From assembly GCA_028671895.1 (NCBI GenBank), contig JAPMAC010000209.1, positions 24,388,501 through 24,452,500 on the forward strand: a stretch of 64,000 nt of DNA. Direction: 5' to 3'. Within the stretch, counting starts at the first letter, position 1, and each line of letters begins with the position of its first letter. The position numbers were made by a program, and so were the translations under genes. Below the pieces are notes generated by a model. The model saw only the letters and a list, made by a program, of their open reading frames with translations. It did not search any database and was not told the origin of the DNA. Below, one piece after another: positions 1 to 11,043 of the stretch. The stretch is from Oenanthe sinensis (lineage: Eukaryota > Streptophyta > Magnoliopsida > Apiales > Apiaceae).

Positions 1-863
1 TATAGCCGCTATATATGTTTCTGTAACTAGAGAAAGAGACATACCAGTATTGTTTTTCTTCTTAGGAAGAGGACAATCCTGTTTCCAGTGACCCGACTGC
101 TTGCACCTGAAGCACTTGCCCTTGGGCTTTTTCACAGCACCACCTTGAACTCCCACAGCTTTCACAACTTTCTGTGTCTGAGCCTTTTTCTTCTTCTTGG
201 CTTTCGGCTTAGAAGAAGAAGGTTTCTCAGCCACATTGACTTGAACACTCTGCTGAAAAAGTCCTTCAGCTGCCTGAAGTTCTGTCAGAAGTTCCGCAAG
301 ACTATACATCCTTTTGTTCATGGTGTAATTCAAGCGGAACTGCTCAAAACTTTTGGGTAAACTCATAAGGATGATATCGATCTGGGTTTCCCCATCAACC
401 TCAGCACCAAGGATCTCCATCTCATTCAGATGTGACATCATCCTGAGAACATGATCCCTTACAGGTGTCCCTTCAGCCATCTGAGTGTTCATTAAAGCTT
501 TCATTGCTACTTGCCTTGCAGCCCTATTCTGATCTCCAAAAAGTTCTTTGAGATTAAAGAGCATATCTGAAGCAGTGGCCATAGTCTGATGCTGATGCTG
601 CAAAACACCTGACATTGCTGCCAGAATGTAACATCGCGACATCTCATCAGCCTTAATCCACTTCTTATAATACTCCTTCTCAACTTCAGAAGCATTCTCA
701 GCAGGCTCCTCTGGCTTGGGTTCATTAATGCAAAATTTGTACTCCTCAGCAGTCAACACAATGTCCAAATTACGTTTCCATTCAATATAGTTAGGTCCAG
801 TAAGTTTGTTATCCTTAAGTATGGTAAAAAGTGGATTAAAGCCCATTATATCCTGAGAATCAT
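1..863 (-). CDS. Ty1/copia element A, gag (partial, runs off left edge)
   Basis: An ATG at 861-863 opens a minus-strand frame of 287 codons that has no stop before the window edge. The N-terminal part has the copia Gag layout (start MYDSQDIMGFNPLF, then a YIEWKRN motif), followed by a long helical gag-polypeptide (UBN2-type) region, a Lys/Ser-rich linker and one CCHC zinc knuckle, CFRCKQSGHWKQDC, near 70-115. Gag packages the element RNA into virus-like particles in the cytoplasm. Unlike most gag genes in this window, the visible part has no lesion. It is a different copia lineage from B, C, D and E: the Gag sequence differs and the leader is about 1.6 kb. The rest of pol must lie left of the window. 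Confidence 0.85.
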
Positions 864-2463
864 ACATATAACACATAATTAGAGGGTGTTTAAAAAAATT
901 GGTTCCTCTAACAATTATTTAAAATTAAAACACCAACACTTAAACACCATAGGTTTCCGGTATGCCACGTTGGGTGACTTATATACCACCTAAATTTATT
1001 TAAATGTTACTTCGGTCCTACTACTAAATAATTAGTCACGTTAGGGTGATCTATATTATTTTTCATAGCTAAGTGTATACCATTATTAAATCTTAAATTA
1101 ATAATAATAATACAAGATGCGCCTTTTGACTATGATAAATTCTTGCTCCTAACAATAAGATACTACTAAAATTACAAATCTAAAGAGTATTCAGACTGAC
1201 TGGCCAGGCCGGTGGAAGCATTGCCAAGAGACTAACCACTTTTCTAGACACCAATCTAAATGGCCAGGTAAGCTGCACGCTTTCCTAGACACCAACGCAA
1301 GAATACTCAAAGATGTGTTATTTTAGATTCTCTTCCTAGTTGAGCGTGAAAGCTATCAAAAAATAGGGTATCCTTTTATTATTTGAATTCTATGAAACTT
1401 AGTACGCCACGTTGGGTGACATATGTACCTTCCAATATTCATAATTAATTTTAGAAGTTTGTTCTAGTAATTTCCATAACACTCTAGACACCATAAATTA
1501 CATGCCACGATGGGTGACGTATACATAATTTATATTCGACTTAGTGTTAAATTACATACAAACAATAATGGAGACCATGGGATTTAATACCAAATTAATT
1601 CCCTCTCCCACTTAGTATTTTACTATGAGGATTTTATCTAGATGCATCGTCCTATGTTATTTTTTCGCAGTCCACATGTATCATAATAACAATACATATA
1701 ACACATAACATAGCAGCATACTCATCATGATTAAAGCATAATAAAACAGCCCTATGTCCATGTCGTTCTAGCATGCGAAGGGTTAGTATCACATGGCATA
1801 ACAAACAAACATGGAACACATAGTAGTAATAATCAAGATCAGCAAACATTATGTAAAACATAATAAAATACATCCACTATTATGGCCCCGAAGAATAATC
1901 TTCAAAATCATCCATCGATAAATTTTCGAAAATCTTCAGCCGCCTGTTTGACTGCCTAAACGAGCTCAGAATGGCTTGAAAAATCTGGAGATGGTTTCCA
2001 TCTCAGCCTGTAGGTCTCGTTCTGCCGTTTCCGAAAAGGTATTATTCGCCCCAATCGGATATCGTATGCAAAATCTGTAGCCAGAACAGCGAAGCAGCCA
2101 CGAAAACAGCATATAGCAGCGGAAGAACTCTGTTTCTCGCATCTTCGTTGATCAAACAATTACATACGACAAATACAACAGAAAAATCTATTCTATTACA
2201 TCAGATCATAATCTAAATTGAATACAATTCGAATTACAAGATTACAATCAAAATAGAAATCAAAAATTAAAACTAATCATGATCAACCCTCATGATTTAA
2301 TTTACAACCACGATAAACCACGTGGGATCCAAAAACATAATTACAACCATGGCCATAATAGTGGATAACAACCTGCATCAAAAAAACAATACAAACCCAC
2401 CACTATATACATACATAATTACGACATGGACATCATATCATATAACGCAGAATCCTAGAACCT
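864..2463 (-). other. Untranslated leader of element A
   Basis: About 1.6 kb between the primer-binding site and the gag ATG, with no convincing ORF. It contains dispersed copies of a CCACGTTGGGTGAC-like motif (near 964-978, 1406-1420, 1504-1518; a weaker one near 1037-1050) and two copies of a TTTCTAGACACCAA/TTCCTAGACACCAA motif near 1241-1292. Such long leaders may carry packaging or regulatory elements; function is inferred only. Confidence 0.6.
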
Positions 2464-2477
2464 GGCTCTTGATGCCA
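2464..2477 (-). other. Primer-binding site, element A
   Basis: On the minus strand this reads TGGCATCAAGAGCC, two bases downstream of the LTR end (…CCCAACA). It is a variant of the usual plant copia site TGGTATCAGAGC, complementary to initiator-Met tRNA. Confidence 0.65.
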
Positions 2478-2804
2478 ATTGTTGGGACAATCGAATCATG
2501 ATGCTGCGTTTTATGATATGAAAACGAACGAGTTTGAATAGAAAATTAACCTTAATCGCTACGGCGCAAGCGATTCAAATCCACGTCTTCTACTGTATTC
2601 CCGTATTCACCTTGAGCGAAGTGTGGCCTTCGATCCTCCCAAGGTTGCCTCCCTTCTAACTTTGAGATCTTGGAACCCTAGTTCTTGGTTGCCTCCTTGA
2701 ACGGCTGCTCACAAAAACCCTAGTTCTTTCCAACTCTTAGCTAGAAGAGAATAAGATGAATATATAGGCTACAGTAGGGATCCTGGATAATTAGGTCGGG
2801 CCTT

Positions 2805-4215
2805 TGTTCGCACTTTATTCACGCAAGAGAACGTGGTCACAAGTAATACAGAAATAAGTAGAATTCGTTCCCACAGAGACTCGACTTGCTTACGTTTAGT
2901 TCACTTATACACCAGAGTATAATTAACTACCACTGCTAAGAAAATAACAATTGGAGTTTGATTAAACTAATGATTAAAACTTAAAGAATTACTTATATTA
3001 AATAAACATGGGATTTTAACTTCATTAACTATCTCATCTAGAATCTTATGCCTTTTCAACCTAGCATGTGAAAGTGATGATAACTGATCAGACCCTCTAA
3101 ACTGACAAACGCCAACTTTCGTTGCACGCATACCATCCTAATGAACATCCACAAAAGATAGAAGTCAAATAGTCAACCACTATACTTAGTCCCTATATGT
3201 CTATAGAAATTGGAAACATAATGGCTTAAGCACAAGAATCCATAAAATCACATAGTCAGTGCAAGACGGTTAGAATTACACCACAAATTAATACATGCTC
3301 TTAACATGCAAAAACCTATGCTAGCATGGCATGTTCTAAACCCTAGATCCACTTTCGCATTCACGAGGATTTAACAAACAATCATAAATGTTCGCGACGC
3401 ATTTACAACGAATAAGCTTAACCATACTAGGATATCCATAACAATCACACACTTAGGCATAAAAACAATCAATATCTAGAATTGATAGAAAAATCCATTA
3501 AAACCCCATGACAACGATTAGCCCATAATTGGACTAGCCGACATCATGGGTTCATATGAAAACATAGTAGATAAACAGTTAAACATAAAAGACTGATATT
3601 AATTGCAAGAGTAAAAGAAACAACCGATAATCCACGTGTAGAAAATTACAAAAGAAAAATAGCTTGACGGCTCACAAAGTACTCTGCCTCTTGACTGATA
3701 CTAAAACCCTACTTGCTTACTTAATTTTTTAGATAGATCATATAAATAATAATCATCCTTATGTCTTTATACTAGGTTACATAAAATAATGATCCATGGG
3801 CTTGCTGCTTCCTGGGTTTCGAATCGGACCAAACTGCAAAAATCAGCACTGGAGCTCGGATGTGGCGCGGGGGCGCTTGACAGGGCGCGGGCGCGCCTGC
3901 TTAAAGGAGCGCGGGCGCGCTTGCTGAAGGGAGGGCGCGCCTGCTGCTTCTGCCCTGCAGTTTAATTCCTTGAAACTTTGCTCCTTTAGCGATTCGTCTT
4001 GCCTTCTTTCGACCTCAACTCAAGCCTTGATCTTCCTCCTTTTAATTCCTAGCTCATGTACCACCAATTTATGCAAATATTCATCAATTCTCCTTTGCTT
4101 GGGAATCTGCACACCAAAAACATAAAACACATCAAAAGACACTAAATACTTGGGCACTAGCGATCAATTTAAGCCAAATTGGAACGTATATAGTGGACAA
4201 AAAAGTCCACTAACA
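2805..4215. mobile_element. Solo LTR inserted in element A's LTR
   Basis: A 1,411-bp TG...CA segment (TGTTCGCAC ... CCACTAACA) flanked by perfect 5-bp duplications GCCTT at 2800-2804 and 4216-4220. It has no coding capacity and no second LTR, so it is a solo LTR left by recombination. The start (CACTTTATTCACGCAAG...TTCCCACAGAGACT) resembles a common class of plant LTRs, possibly Ty3/gypsy; family and strand are not certain. A GC-rich tandem patch lies at 3861-3953. Confidence 0.85.
3861..3953. repeat. GC-rich tandem motif in solo LTR
   Basis: Repeats of GCGCGGGCGCGCCTGCT and close variants (about four copies) in otherwise AT-rich DNA. The patch is CpG-dense and would be a strong methylation target. 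Confidence 0.6.
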
Positions 4216-5053
4216 GCCTTCCAATGACATTCTGGGTCAAGCCCAGTGTCATTAAATATTAATTCAATCCACTAAAGAATTAATATTTGCACTACCTCTC
4301 CTAATGCCGTAATTTAATTATTTAATTCGGCTCTAATATTATTTGCTTATTAAATTCCCCATGTTTAAGATATCGAATGTCCATTAATTAAATTAATTTC
4401 TGATAATTAATTTAATCAATATCTTTTATCCTTGATCATCCACTCAACCTTATAATTATGCAAGAACAAATCTGCCTGCAGGACTTAAGCATAATTATCT
4501 TTATGAGCTTTCAAGAGGACATCATCACAAAAATATTTTCGGACACGGTTTCCTTTTATAGTCAATATCCCACTCTGTATGCAATGTCATTGTCCAATAC
4601 ATAATATTGTGATTAACAAAAAATCACATCACATATGAATCAAAACATGTGCATTGCATACAAGTGTCAATCACTGTATCCGGATTAAGAACCTAAGCAA
4701 TAATAATATTATAGAATCTTAGTTCTTCTTTATTATCAGAATAGAAGAACAATTCTAATATTTTAATCCCGTTCAATATACACAAAGCATACAAGTATTA
4801 TTCAATAATCAAGATAGATTATTTTCAAATAATACTTCAGTCATTTCAGTGGTTTGTTTAACTCCACTTAAACTGTGAACATTTATTATATTATATATAG
4901 ACACTGACAATCTAATCTTCTGTTATCCCATTTGATACTAGATTATCCACAATATATAATATACAAACAGTGTTAAAATACGCATTCAAGATTCTCAATA
5001 AAAAAAGACAATGTCATATACTTCAAACGAATAGTTCAGTATACTCCCTAACA

Positions 5054-8000
5054 CACAGGACCAAATAAGTCCAAATGAACAAGTTGAAAAGATTCATTTA
5101 TTAAACCACTAGGAGTGCTTTTGTGAGTAGCTCTCATTAGTTTCCCTTTTTGATAATTCTCACACAATCCTTATTGATAGAATTCAAGTTGAGGAAGACC
5201 TTTCACCAATTCTCTCTTCATCAAATAATTCATAGCTTTGAAATTTAAGTGAGAGAGCTTCTTGTGCTATAGTCAACTTTCAAAAGATGAAGTTTTGTTG
5301 TAGAAACAGTAGAGTTTTTCCTTTCTAACTGAATCTAGGTCAGCAATGAATAGGCTTCCTTTCCTTACTCCTTGAAGAGCTTCTTCTCCTGTCTTTTTGT
5401 TAACAATTGAGCATATGTCTTAATCAAATCCCATTTTGAATCCTTTTTCACAAAATTGAGTAACACTCAATAAACTGTGCTTCAATCCATTCACTAGAGC
5501 AATTTTCTCAATCCTCAAGTTTCCAACTTTCAGAATGTCATATCCCATTATGAAACCAATGTTGTTGTTACTAAAGGTTATATATGGGCCAACCATTTCC
5601 TTGAACTGTGATAGCAGGGCTTTATCACCTGTCATGTGTCTTGAGCATCCACTGTCAATGATCCACATGATTCTTTTATTTTTCATGTTGCTCTACAAAG
5701 CAAAATTTTTAAGTTGTTTTTGGTACCCAATTCTCATTGGGTCCATCTGGCTTAGTTATATCATAGTTTAAGATATGATCAATTGGTTTGCTTTTATTAG
5801 CTTTGAGCATGACTCCTCTAGCCACCCATTTAGATTTGATAATTAGTTTTGGATTCTTGTTCCTAGGTGGCTTGCCCATCCTAACTTTAGGAGGACTTGA
5901 AGTCTTTGCCTCCTTAGTTTTTATAGATTTATGCAGGCATACATTGTTAAAAGTAAGAGGCATGTTAAAGCAGATACTTCAATTTACATGGCATGCAATC
6001 AATATTTCCATAATGAGATACTTGTCTGTCTATCAAGGGAGTACTATGCAAATTTCCATTAACAAATGTAGCATGTTTCACTTCAGACGTACTCCTGTTA
6101 CAGGCATGAGTTAAATGACTAGAAGACCCATAGTTGTTACATAATTTTCTAGGAGCACTAGGAATGTAACTATAATTATTCTTTTTGTTTATTCCTAACT
6201 TTCCATTTATGTTCTTCTTGGTCTTCATGACAATAGGTTTAGAAGTTATTGTCTTACTAGTATTGACAGTAAGTTGAGATGGAACTATCTTGACAGTATG
6301 ATTTGATCTTACTGTCTTGACAGCAGCTTCTGAACTTACTGTCTTGCTAGTACTGACAACATCTTCTAGACCTTGAGTACTATCAAGGGCAAAACTAACT
6401 GTCTTGGGGATTTTGACATTATCTTTTGACCTAAAGGTTTTAGTGACAATATCATTTCCTCATCATCTAGAATTTGTTTAAGAATTAGAGATTCCTCATC
6501 AAATTCAAACTCAGCCTTTTTAAACATAGGATTTTTGACTTTTCTAAGTATAAAGGGCTGACATTAGGTTTGTCAATAGTAGTGTCTTCATCTACCAAAT
6601 GCTTCTTACCATTTTTTTCTCATAGTTAAAACCTATACCTACCTTTTGATTTTCAGTATTATCAACATGGTATGATTTTAATAATGAAGAAGAATTTTTG
6701 TAGGATTTGATTTTAAGCTCATTTTCAGTAATCTGTTTTCTTAGAAATTCTTCAATCTGATAAGCACAGACTACTTTGTTCTTAAGAATCTCATTTTCTT
6801 GTTGTAAAGACTCAAAAGCATTTTGTCTAAGCTCTAGTTCTTCGTTCTTGCATTTTAATGATTTATTAGCATTAGTCAGTTTAACAATTTCTTCATTAGC
6901 AGCTAGCATGCTTGTATGAATATTGAAAATTTCAGAACTTAGACTTTCAACAGTTTTCTAATACTAAGATGCAGTCATATAAATAGTAGAAAGAAAAGGT
7001 ACCTAACTTGATGAAGGTGGTGACTCATCTCCAGAGTTTAACATGAGAGCTAGATTTCCATACTCTTCTTCCTCTTCATCATTAGATTCATACTAGCACT
7101 TGCCTTCAACTACAAATTCCATTCATTGTTGTTTTTTAAGCAAAGCATCACACTTTGCCTTGAGTTCCTCATAGTCATTGTCATTTTTTCTCACTTGCTA
7201 TGGCTTTTTGCATTCAGTTGCAAAATGCTCCATCTCATTATAGTTGTAGTATATTATCTTAGATATGTCCACCATTCCTGTCTTGTATCCACCTTTGCCA
7301 CTTCCTCTAGGTTTTGATGTGTTTCCTTTGTTAAACTTAGAGTTTTGAACTTTAGGTTTGAAGGACATGTTCTTCTTGAATCTCAGGTTTGAGAACTTTA
7401 TTGCCATGTACCCATGGTTTTGTTTTCCATGTTATCAAGTTCATCCAGGGTGTAGAACTCATCTTCATCATCATCCTTGAGTTCAAGAGTAACACTTTCA
7501 TCTTCATTAATAACCTCTTCAATCTTGATTTGTTGATGTTGAGACTCTTGTAACAACATCATTTTTGAAACTTGAGCCACTAGAGCATTTGAGGTGTTGG
7601 CCAGACTAGATAGCTCTCTTTTGTAACAGCTCTAGCTCATAGGTTTTGAGAATGCCATACAAGATTTCAAGAGATACTTTTGACATATCTCTTCCTTCTC
7701 TTATAGCATTAACCTTGTGCTCTAGATGGTTAGGAAATGTTAATATAAATTTCATGTTTACTTCCTTCTTGTCATAAAATTTTTCACGCAGCTGCAAGTC
7801 ATTTATCAACCTGTTGAACCTCTTAAACATCTCAGTAAACCCTTCATTTGATTTGGCCATAAAGGCCTCATACTGAGATACCAGAATTTGTCTTTGGTTG
7901 TCTTTCACCTCTTCTGTACCTTCACAGAGTATCTCAATGATTTCCCATATTTGTTTGGCACTTGTGCAGTTGACAATGTTGTTGTACATAACATTGTCAA

Positions 8001-8288
8001 GTGCTTCAATTATTATGAACTGCAAACAATCATCCAGGGCTAATTTTTCTTCTTCAGTACCATTATACTCTGAAACCGTTTTAGGAACTTAATAGGCAGA
8101 TATTGTCTCACCTTCTACTGTGATTTCAGGTACATATGATTGAGGACTAAAAGGACCATTTTCCAAAAAATACCAGGATAAAGTCGGTTGGCTCTTTTTA
8201 TAAACAGCATCATTTTTCTTTTCCAAAGATTGTAATGTTCTTTGTCAAAGGTGGTTATTTTTATACTGCTTACTTTATGTGCACTCAT
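5054..8288 (-). pseudogene. Copia element B gag and protease remnant
   Basis: Broken minus-strand reading frames collinear with elements C and D. Gag begins at 8288 (MSAHKVSSIKITTFDKEHYN), the UBN2-type region is at about 7606-8025, and a degraded zinc knuckle is at about 7210-7260 (the first two Cys are Tyr). Next come a coiled-coil piece at 6592-6909, the second knuckle and Cys motif at about 5990-6170, the conserved NWVPK end at about 5709-5730, protease DSGCSRHMTGD at about 5630-5660, and pre-integrase sequence to 5054. Several frameshifts and stops make it non-functional. At 5054 it is cut by the insertion of element A, so the rest of its pol should lie beyond the left end of the window. 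Confidence 0.85.
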
Positions 8289-8324
8289 CTTGGATCTTTT
8301 CAGGTTAGATATGTTAAACATGTT

Positions 8325-8336
8325 GCTTTGATACCA
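8325..8336 (-). other. Primer-binding site, element B
   Basis: The minus strand reads TGGTATCAAAGC, a near-perfect copia initiator-Met tRNA primer site two bases from the LTR edge at 8339. Confidence 0.8.
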
Positions 8337-8338
8337 GT

Positions 8339-9424
8339 TGTTAAGTAAGATAAGTGTCGTAAAAGGGGGGAATGCAACTTGATTAATTATAACATATTCT
8401 TGCTAACAGCAAACAAGATCTATAACTAACAATTTTAATATGTAAACAATCAAAGGAGATAAAGAAGACAGTGTTTTGAACTTCAAAAATAATTTTATTA
8501 TTTTTGTTTTGCTACAACTGACTGGAAATGAATTCTAGTTTCGATAAGATCAGTAACAATGAATTTGCTAATATTTCTATACTTGAGAGAAACCCTAACT
8601 CAGTTGCATACATAAGAGTGCTTGTGAGATATGTGTATTTATACTAACACTCATATCTTACTTGCATGTGCACTTTTCCCTGGTCCTAGAAAAAAACTTG
8701 AAATAGAAACTGTGATTTTCTCGTTCAAGTTTGTCTCCATTCCATTTGTAGATAAAGTAGCTCTGAGGTATGCAGAAATATTTGACTCTTTGAGCACGCT
8801 TTAACTTGTTTGTCTTCTCCCAAGTTTCAGTAGTAGACTTGACAAACTAGATAGATATGTCCAAATCATTCCTTGTGTTTTCGCTATCTTAGTCTGCTAT
8901 TTGGAACAGACTATCTGCTTCACTAAAAGTTTATTGTCAACTTTTAGCTCCTCTATGGTGACAGTATCTTCGGTTCCGCATACTTTGCTATCAAGTTATG
9001 ATAGTCTACTAAAATATACTGTCTCCAAAGCTGCTGTCAACTATCCCCGCCAATGTTGCTGTCAGTAAAACTTGTTGTCTTCAAATCTTCAATCTTCGCC
9101 AAGTTTACTGTCAAGGGAATAGTTGTTGTCACATGTTCCTTTGTACTGTCACTTGAATATGCTGTCATAGGCTTGAGTATTGAATGTTACTATCGCGGGT
9201 TTGAACCATGTTGTGCATGAACATTTTGTGAACTTCAATGGATAAAGTTATTACATTTGTATAAGACAATAACTATTAAACTTACTGTCACCTACTTATG
9301 CTATATTAAACATATTGTTTCAAGTGACTGTCCAAATATACAGTCAATATACATATGACAGTACATTTTACTTAGTTTATTATAAATTTAGACTAAGTAA
9401 CTTTAGTTGATTAATCTGTTAACA
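8339..9424 (-). mobile_element. 5' LTR of element B
   Basis: A 1,086-bp TG...CA segment (plus strand TGTTAAGTAAGATAAG ... TCTGTTAACA) next to the primer-binding site of element B. Short TACTGTC/TGCTGTC-type words (for example GCTGTCAACT, TACTGTCAAG) recur at about 8940-9360, the same clustering of a family-specific motif seen in the LTRs of C, D and E. The expected 3' partner is outside the window; the flanking CCACA (9425-9429) may be one target duplication. Confidence 0.8.
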
Positions 9425-9549
9425 CCACAATCCCTCACAAATATCTAGGTGGCAGGAAGAATTTTAAAAATATAGATAATATCTACAAGAAAGCCACTCC
9501 AAGGAAAAACCTGTTACGCATATTTTTAGATAACACAAAAGAAGCACGC

Positions 9550-9558
9550 TATATAAAT
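9550..9558 (+). promoter_or_regulatory. Possible TATA box
   Basis: TATATAAAT about 70 bp upstream of the small signal-peptide-like ORF at 9629. In such AT-rich DNA this could be chance. Confidence 0.25.
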
Positions 9559-9628
9559 TGAATGAAAAGCCGATCATCATCTATATTAAGTCCACGTCAT
9601 TTTCCTCTAAAATCAACCCGCTAGAACA

Positions 9629-9757
9629 ATGTCTGCTATAATTTTTATTTATCTTTTGTTTGTTTTTATTTCTCCTCTTCAAATTATGGGTTCTTGTTTA
9701 TGGAAAATATATACAAATAGGGTTTTGGTTTTTAGAATTAATATATTATTATCTTAA
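9629..9757 (+). CDS. Possible small secreted-peptide ORF (42 codons)
   Basis: ATG at 9629, stop TAA at 9755-9757. The first roughly 20 residues (MSAIIFIYLLFVFISPLQIM) are strongly hydrophobic with a small-residue region after them, as in a signal peptide, followed by GSCLWKIYTN. A TATA-like box lies about 70 bp upstream. I do not recognise a family. It may be the first exon of a secreted peptide gene, a remnant, or a chance ORF in T-rich DNA, which readily yields hydrophobic codons. Confidence is low. Confidence 0.2.
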   Translation: MSAIIFIYLLFVFISPLQIMGSCLWKIYTNRVLVFRINILLS

Positions 9758-10668
9758 TTTTATATTCTAATAATTATATTTAATATATATGTCTTATAAT
9801 TTTTATTTTTTATTTTAATATTTTTAATTTTATATAGTGTTAAGTATAAAAATATTTTGACAAAATAAAGTGTAAAAATATTTTTTTATTGTTAACCAAA
9901 TTTATTAATTACTTATATAGTTATTTTAATATACATTATATATTTATAAAAGAGAATAAAGATTCTAAAGTAGAACTTAGGAAAATTTCCTAAGGTAGTA
10001 ATTAATTTGAGTGTATTATATTAACAACCTAGTTACTTTCCTAATATATTAATAATGTAAAATAATTGTTAAGTAAATATTTAATAGTAAATAATCAGAT
10101 GTATTGGTTTATATGTACTTGTTATGATCTTAGGAAAAATATCGTAAGTTTAACCTTAGGATCATTATTTTCTTTATAAAAATACTAATTTATTAATATA
10201 ATAAAATATTTTTTTCGTTATATGTTATATAATATATATAAATAATATTTGTTAACTACTTTTTATCATGTTTAAAATATTATAATATTAGCATTAAATA
10301 TTGTTTTAATTATATTTTTCATTATATTAGTTATATTTTTGTTTTAATACACGTAGATTCATATAAAAATATATCTTTTTATTCATTATAATTTTTTATT
10401 TTCACTTCTATTGAATAAGAAAATTTGTGAAAATAAGAAAATTAATTAATTATATTTTAACTTATAAAATTGCCTTTTATATATGTATATGTGAGTTGTC
10501 ACGTGTGTAATTGATAATTTTCCAATAATAATATGAGATCTCGCGTACATACATATGTGCCCACGAATTAAAATAAGATACATGTCATGCTACATGTTGG
10601 GAGTATGGGATTGCCCACTTTTTATATGTTTCATCTCATACATATGTTAGTACACTCGGGAGTTCAGG

Positions 10669-10749
10669 ATCCGTTTCATATCTAGGACAGCAGGGGAGTT
10701 CCATTTCGAAAATGGGACAGCTTCGTTCATGGTTTCAAAAATGGCACAG
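10669..10749 (+). repeat. Left terminal inverted repeat of MULE
   Basis: Begins next to the duplication at 10659-10668 and pairs imperfectly with 52038-52122. Shared blocks include GGGACAGC, CGTTCAT and TTTCAAAA followed by a CACAG end. Exact terminal base is uncertain by one or two. Confidence 0.75.
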
Positions 10750-10761
10750 TTAAATGCCTAT

Positions 10762-11043
10762 CATGACGGTCATCGAAGGTAGATACTGGGGTGACAATAT
10801 AATCATAACCGCCATGTTATCTGGCGGTCAGTATATTAATGAAGACACATTATAACCGCCACATAATGTGGCGGTCATGCTTTAGTTTGTTCAAGTAATG
10901 ACCGCCACACAAAGTGGCGGTGACATGCAAATAAAACGACATCGTTTAGCTACTTTGTTTACTTAAAAACCTAGACAAACAATAGACAATAGACAAACAA
11001 CTGTCTTCATTTCATCAAAAACCGCCGAAGGAAGTGGCGGCTA
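10762..11043. repeat. Left subterminal hairpin array
   Basis: Four clear inverted repeats with ACCGCC arms and an 8-10 base loop ending GGCGG(T): 10808-10828, 10854-10875, 10901-10921 and 11021-11040, with a degenerate half-site near 10762-10775. The stems resemble those at 51818-51980 at the other end. They are likely transposase or host factor binding sites (inference). Confidence 0.8.

Larger units (their letters stand above)
2480..5053 (-). mobile_element. 5' LTR of element A, split by a solo LTR
   Basis: On the plus strand the LTR begins TGTTGGGACAATCG next to the primer-binding site and ends CCCTAACA at 5053, where element B coding sequence starts abruptly. Removing the solo LTR insertion (2805-4215 plus one copy of its duplication) leaves about 1,158 bp. 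CACAG at 5054-5058 is the likely 5-bp target duplication, but its partner lies outside the window. Confidence 0.75.
9425..10658. other. AT-rich spacer left of the MULE
   Basis: Very AT-rich sequence between element B and the MULE. Apart from the small ORF at 9629-9757 I see no coding potential, no clear terminal repeats and no RNA gene. Confidence 0.5.

Noticed and set aside
88..725. Plus- and minus-strand ORFs of 90 and 72 codons
   Set aside because: They overlap the gag frame of element A in other frames and have no family features.
10801..11040. Hairpin array as a CRISPR-like repeat or rho-independent terminators
   Set aside because: Arms repeat but spacing and loops are irregular, the array is mirrored at the other MULE end, and the genome is a plant.
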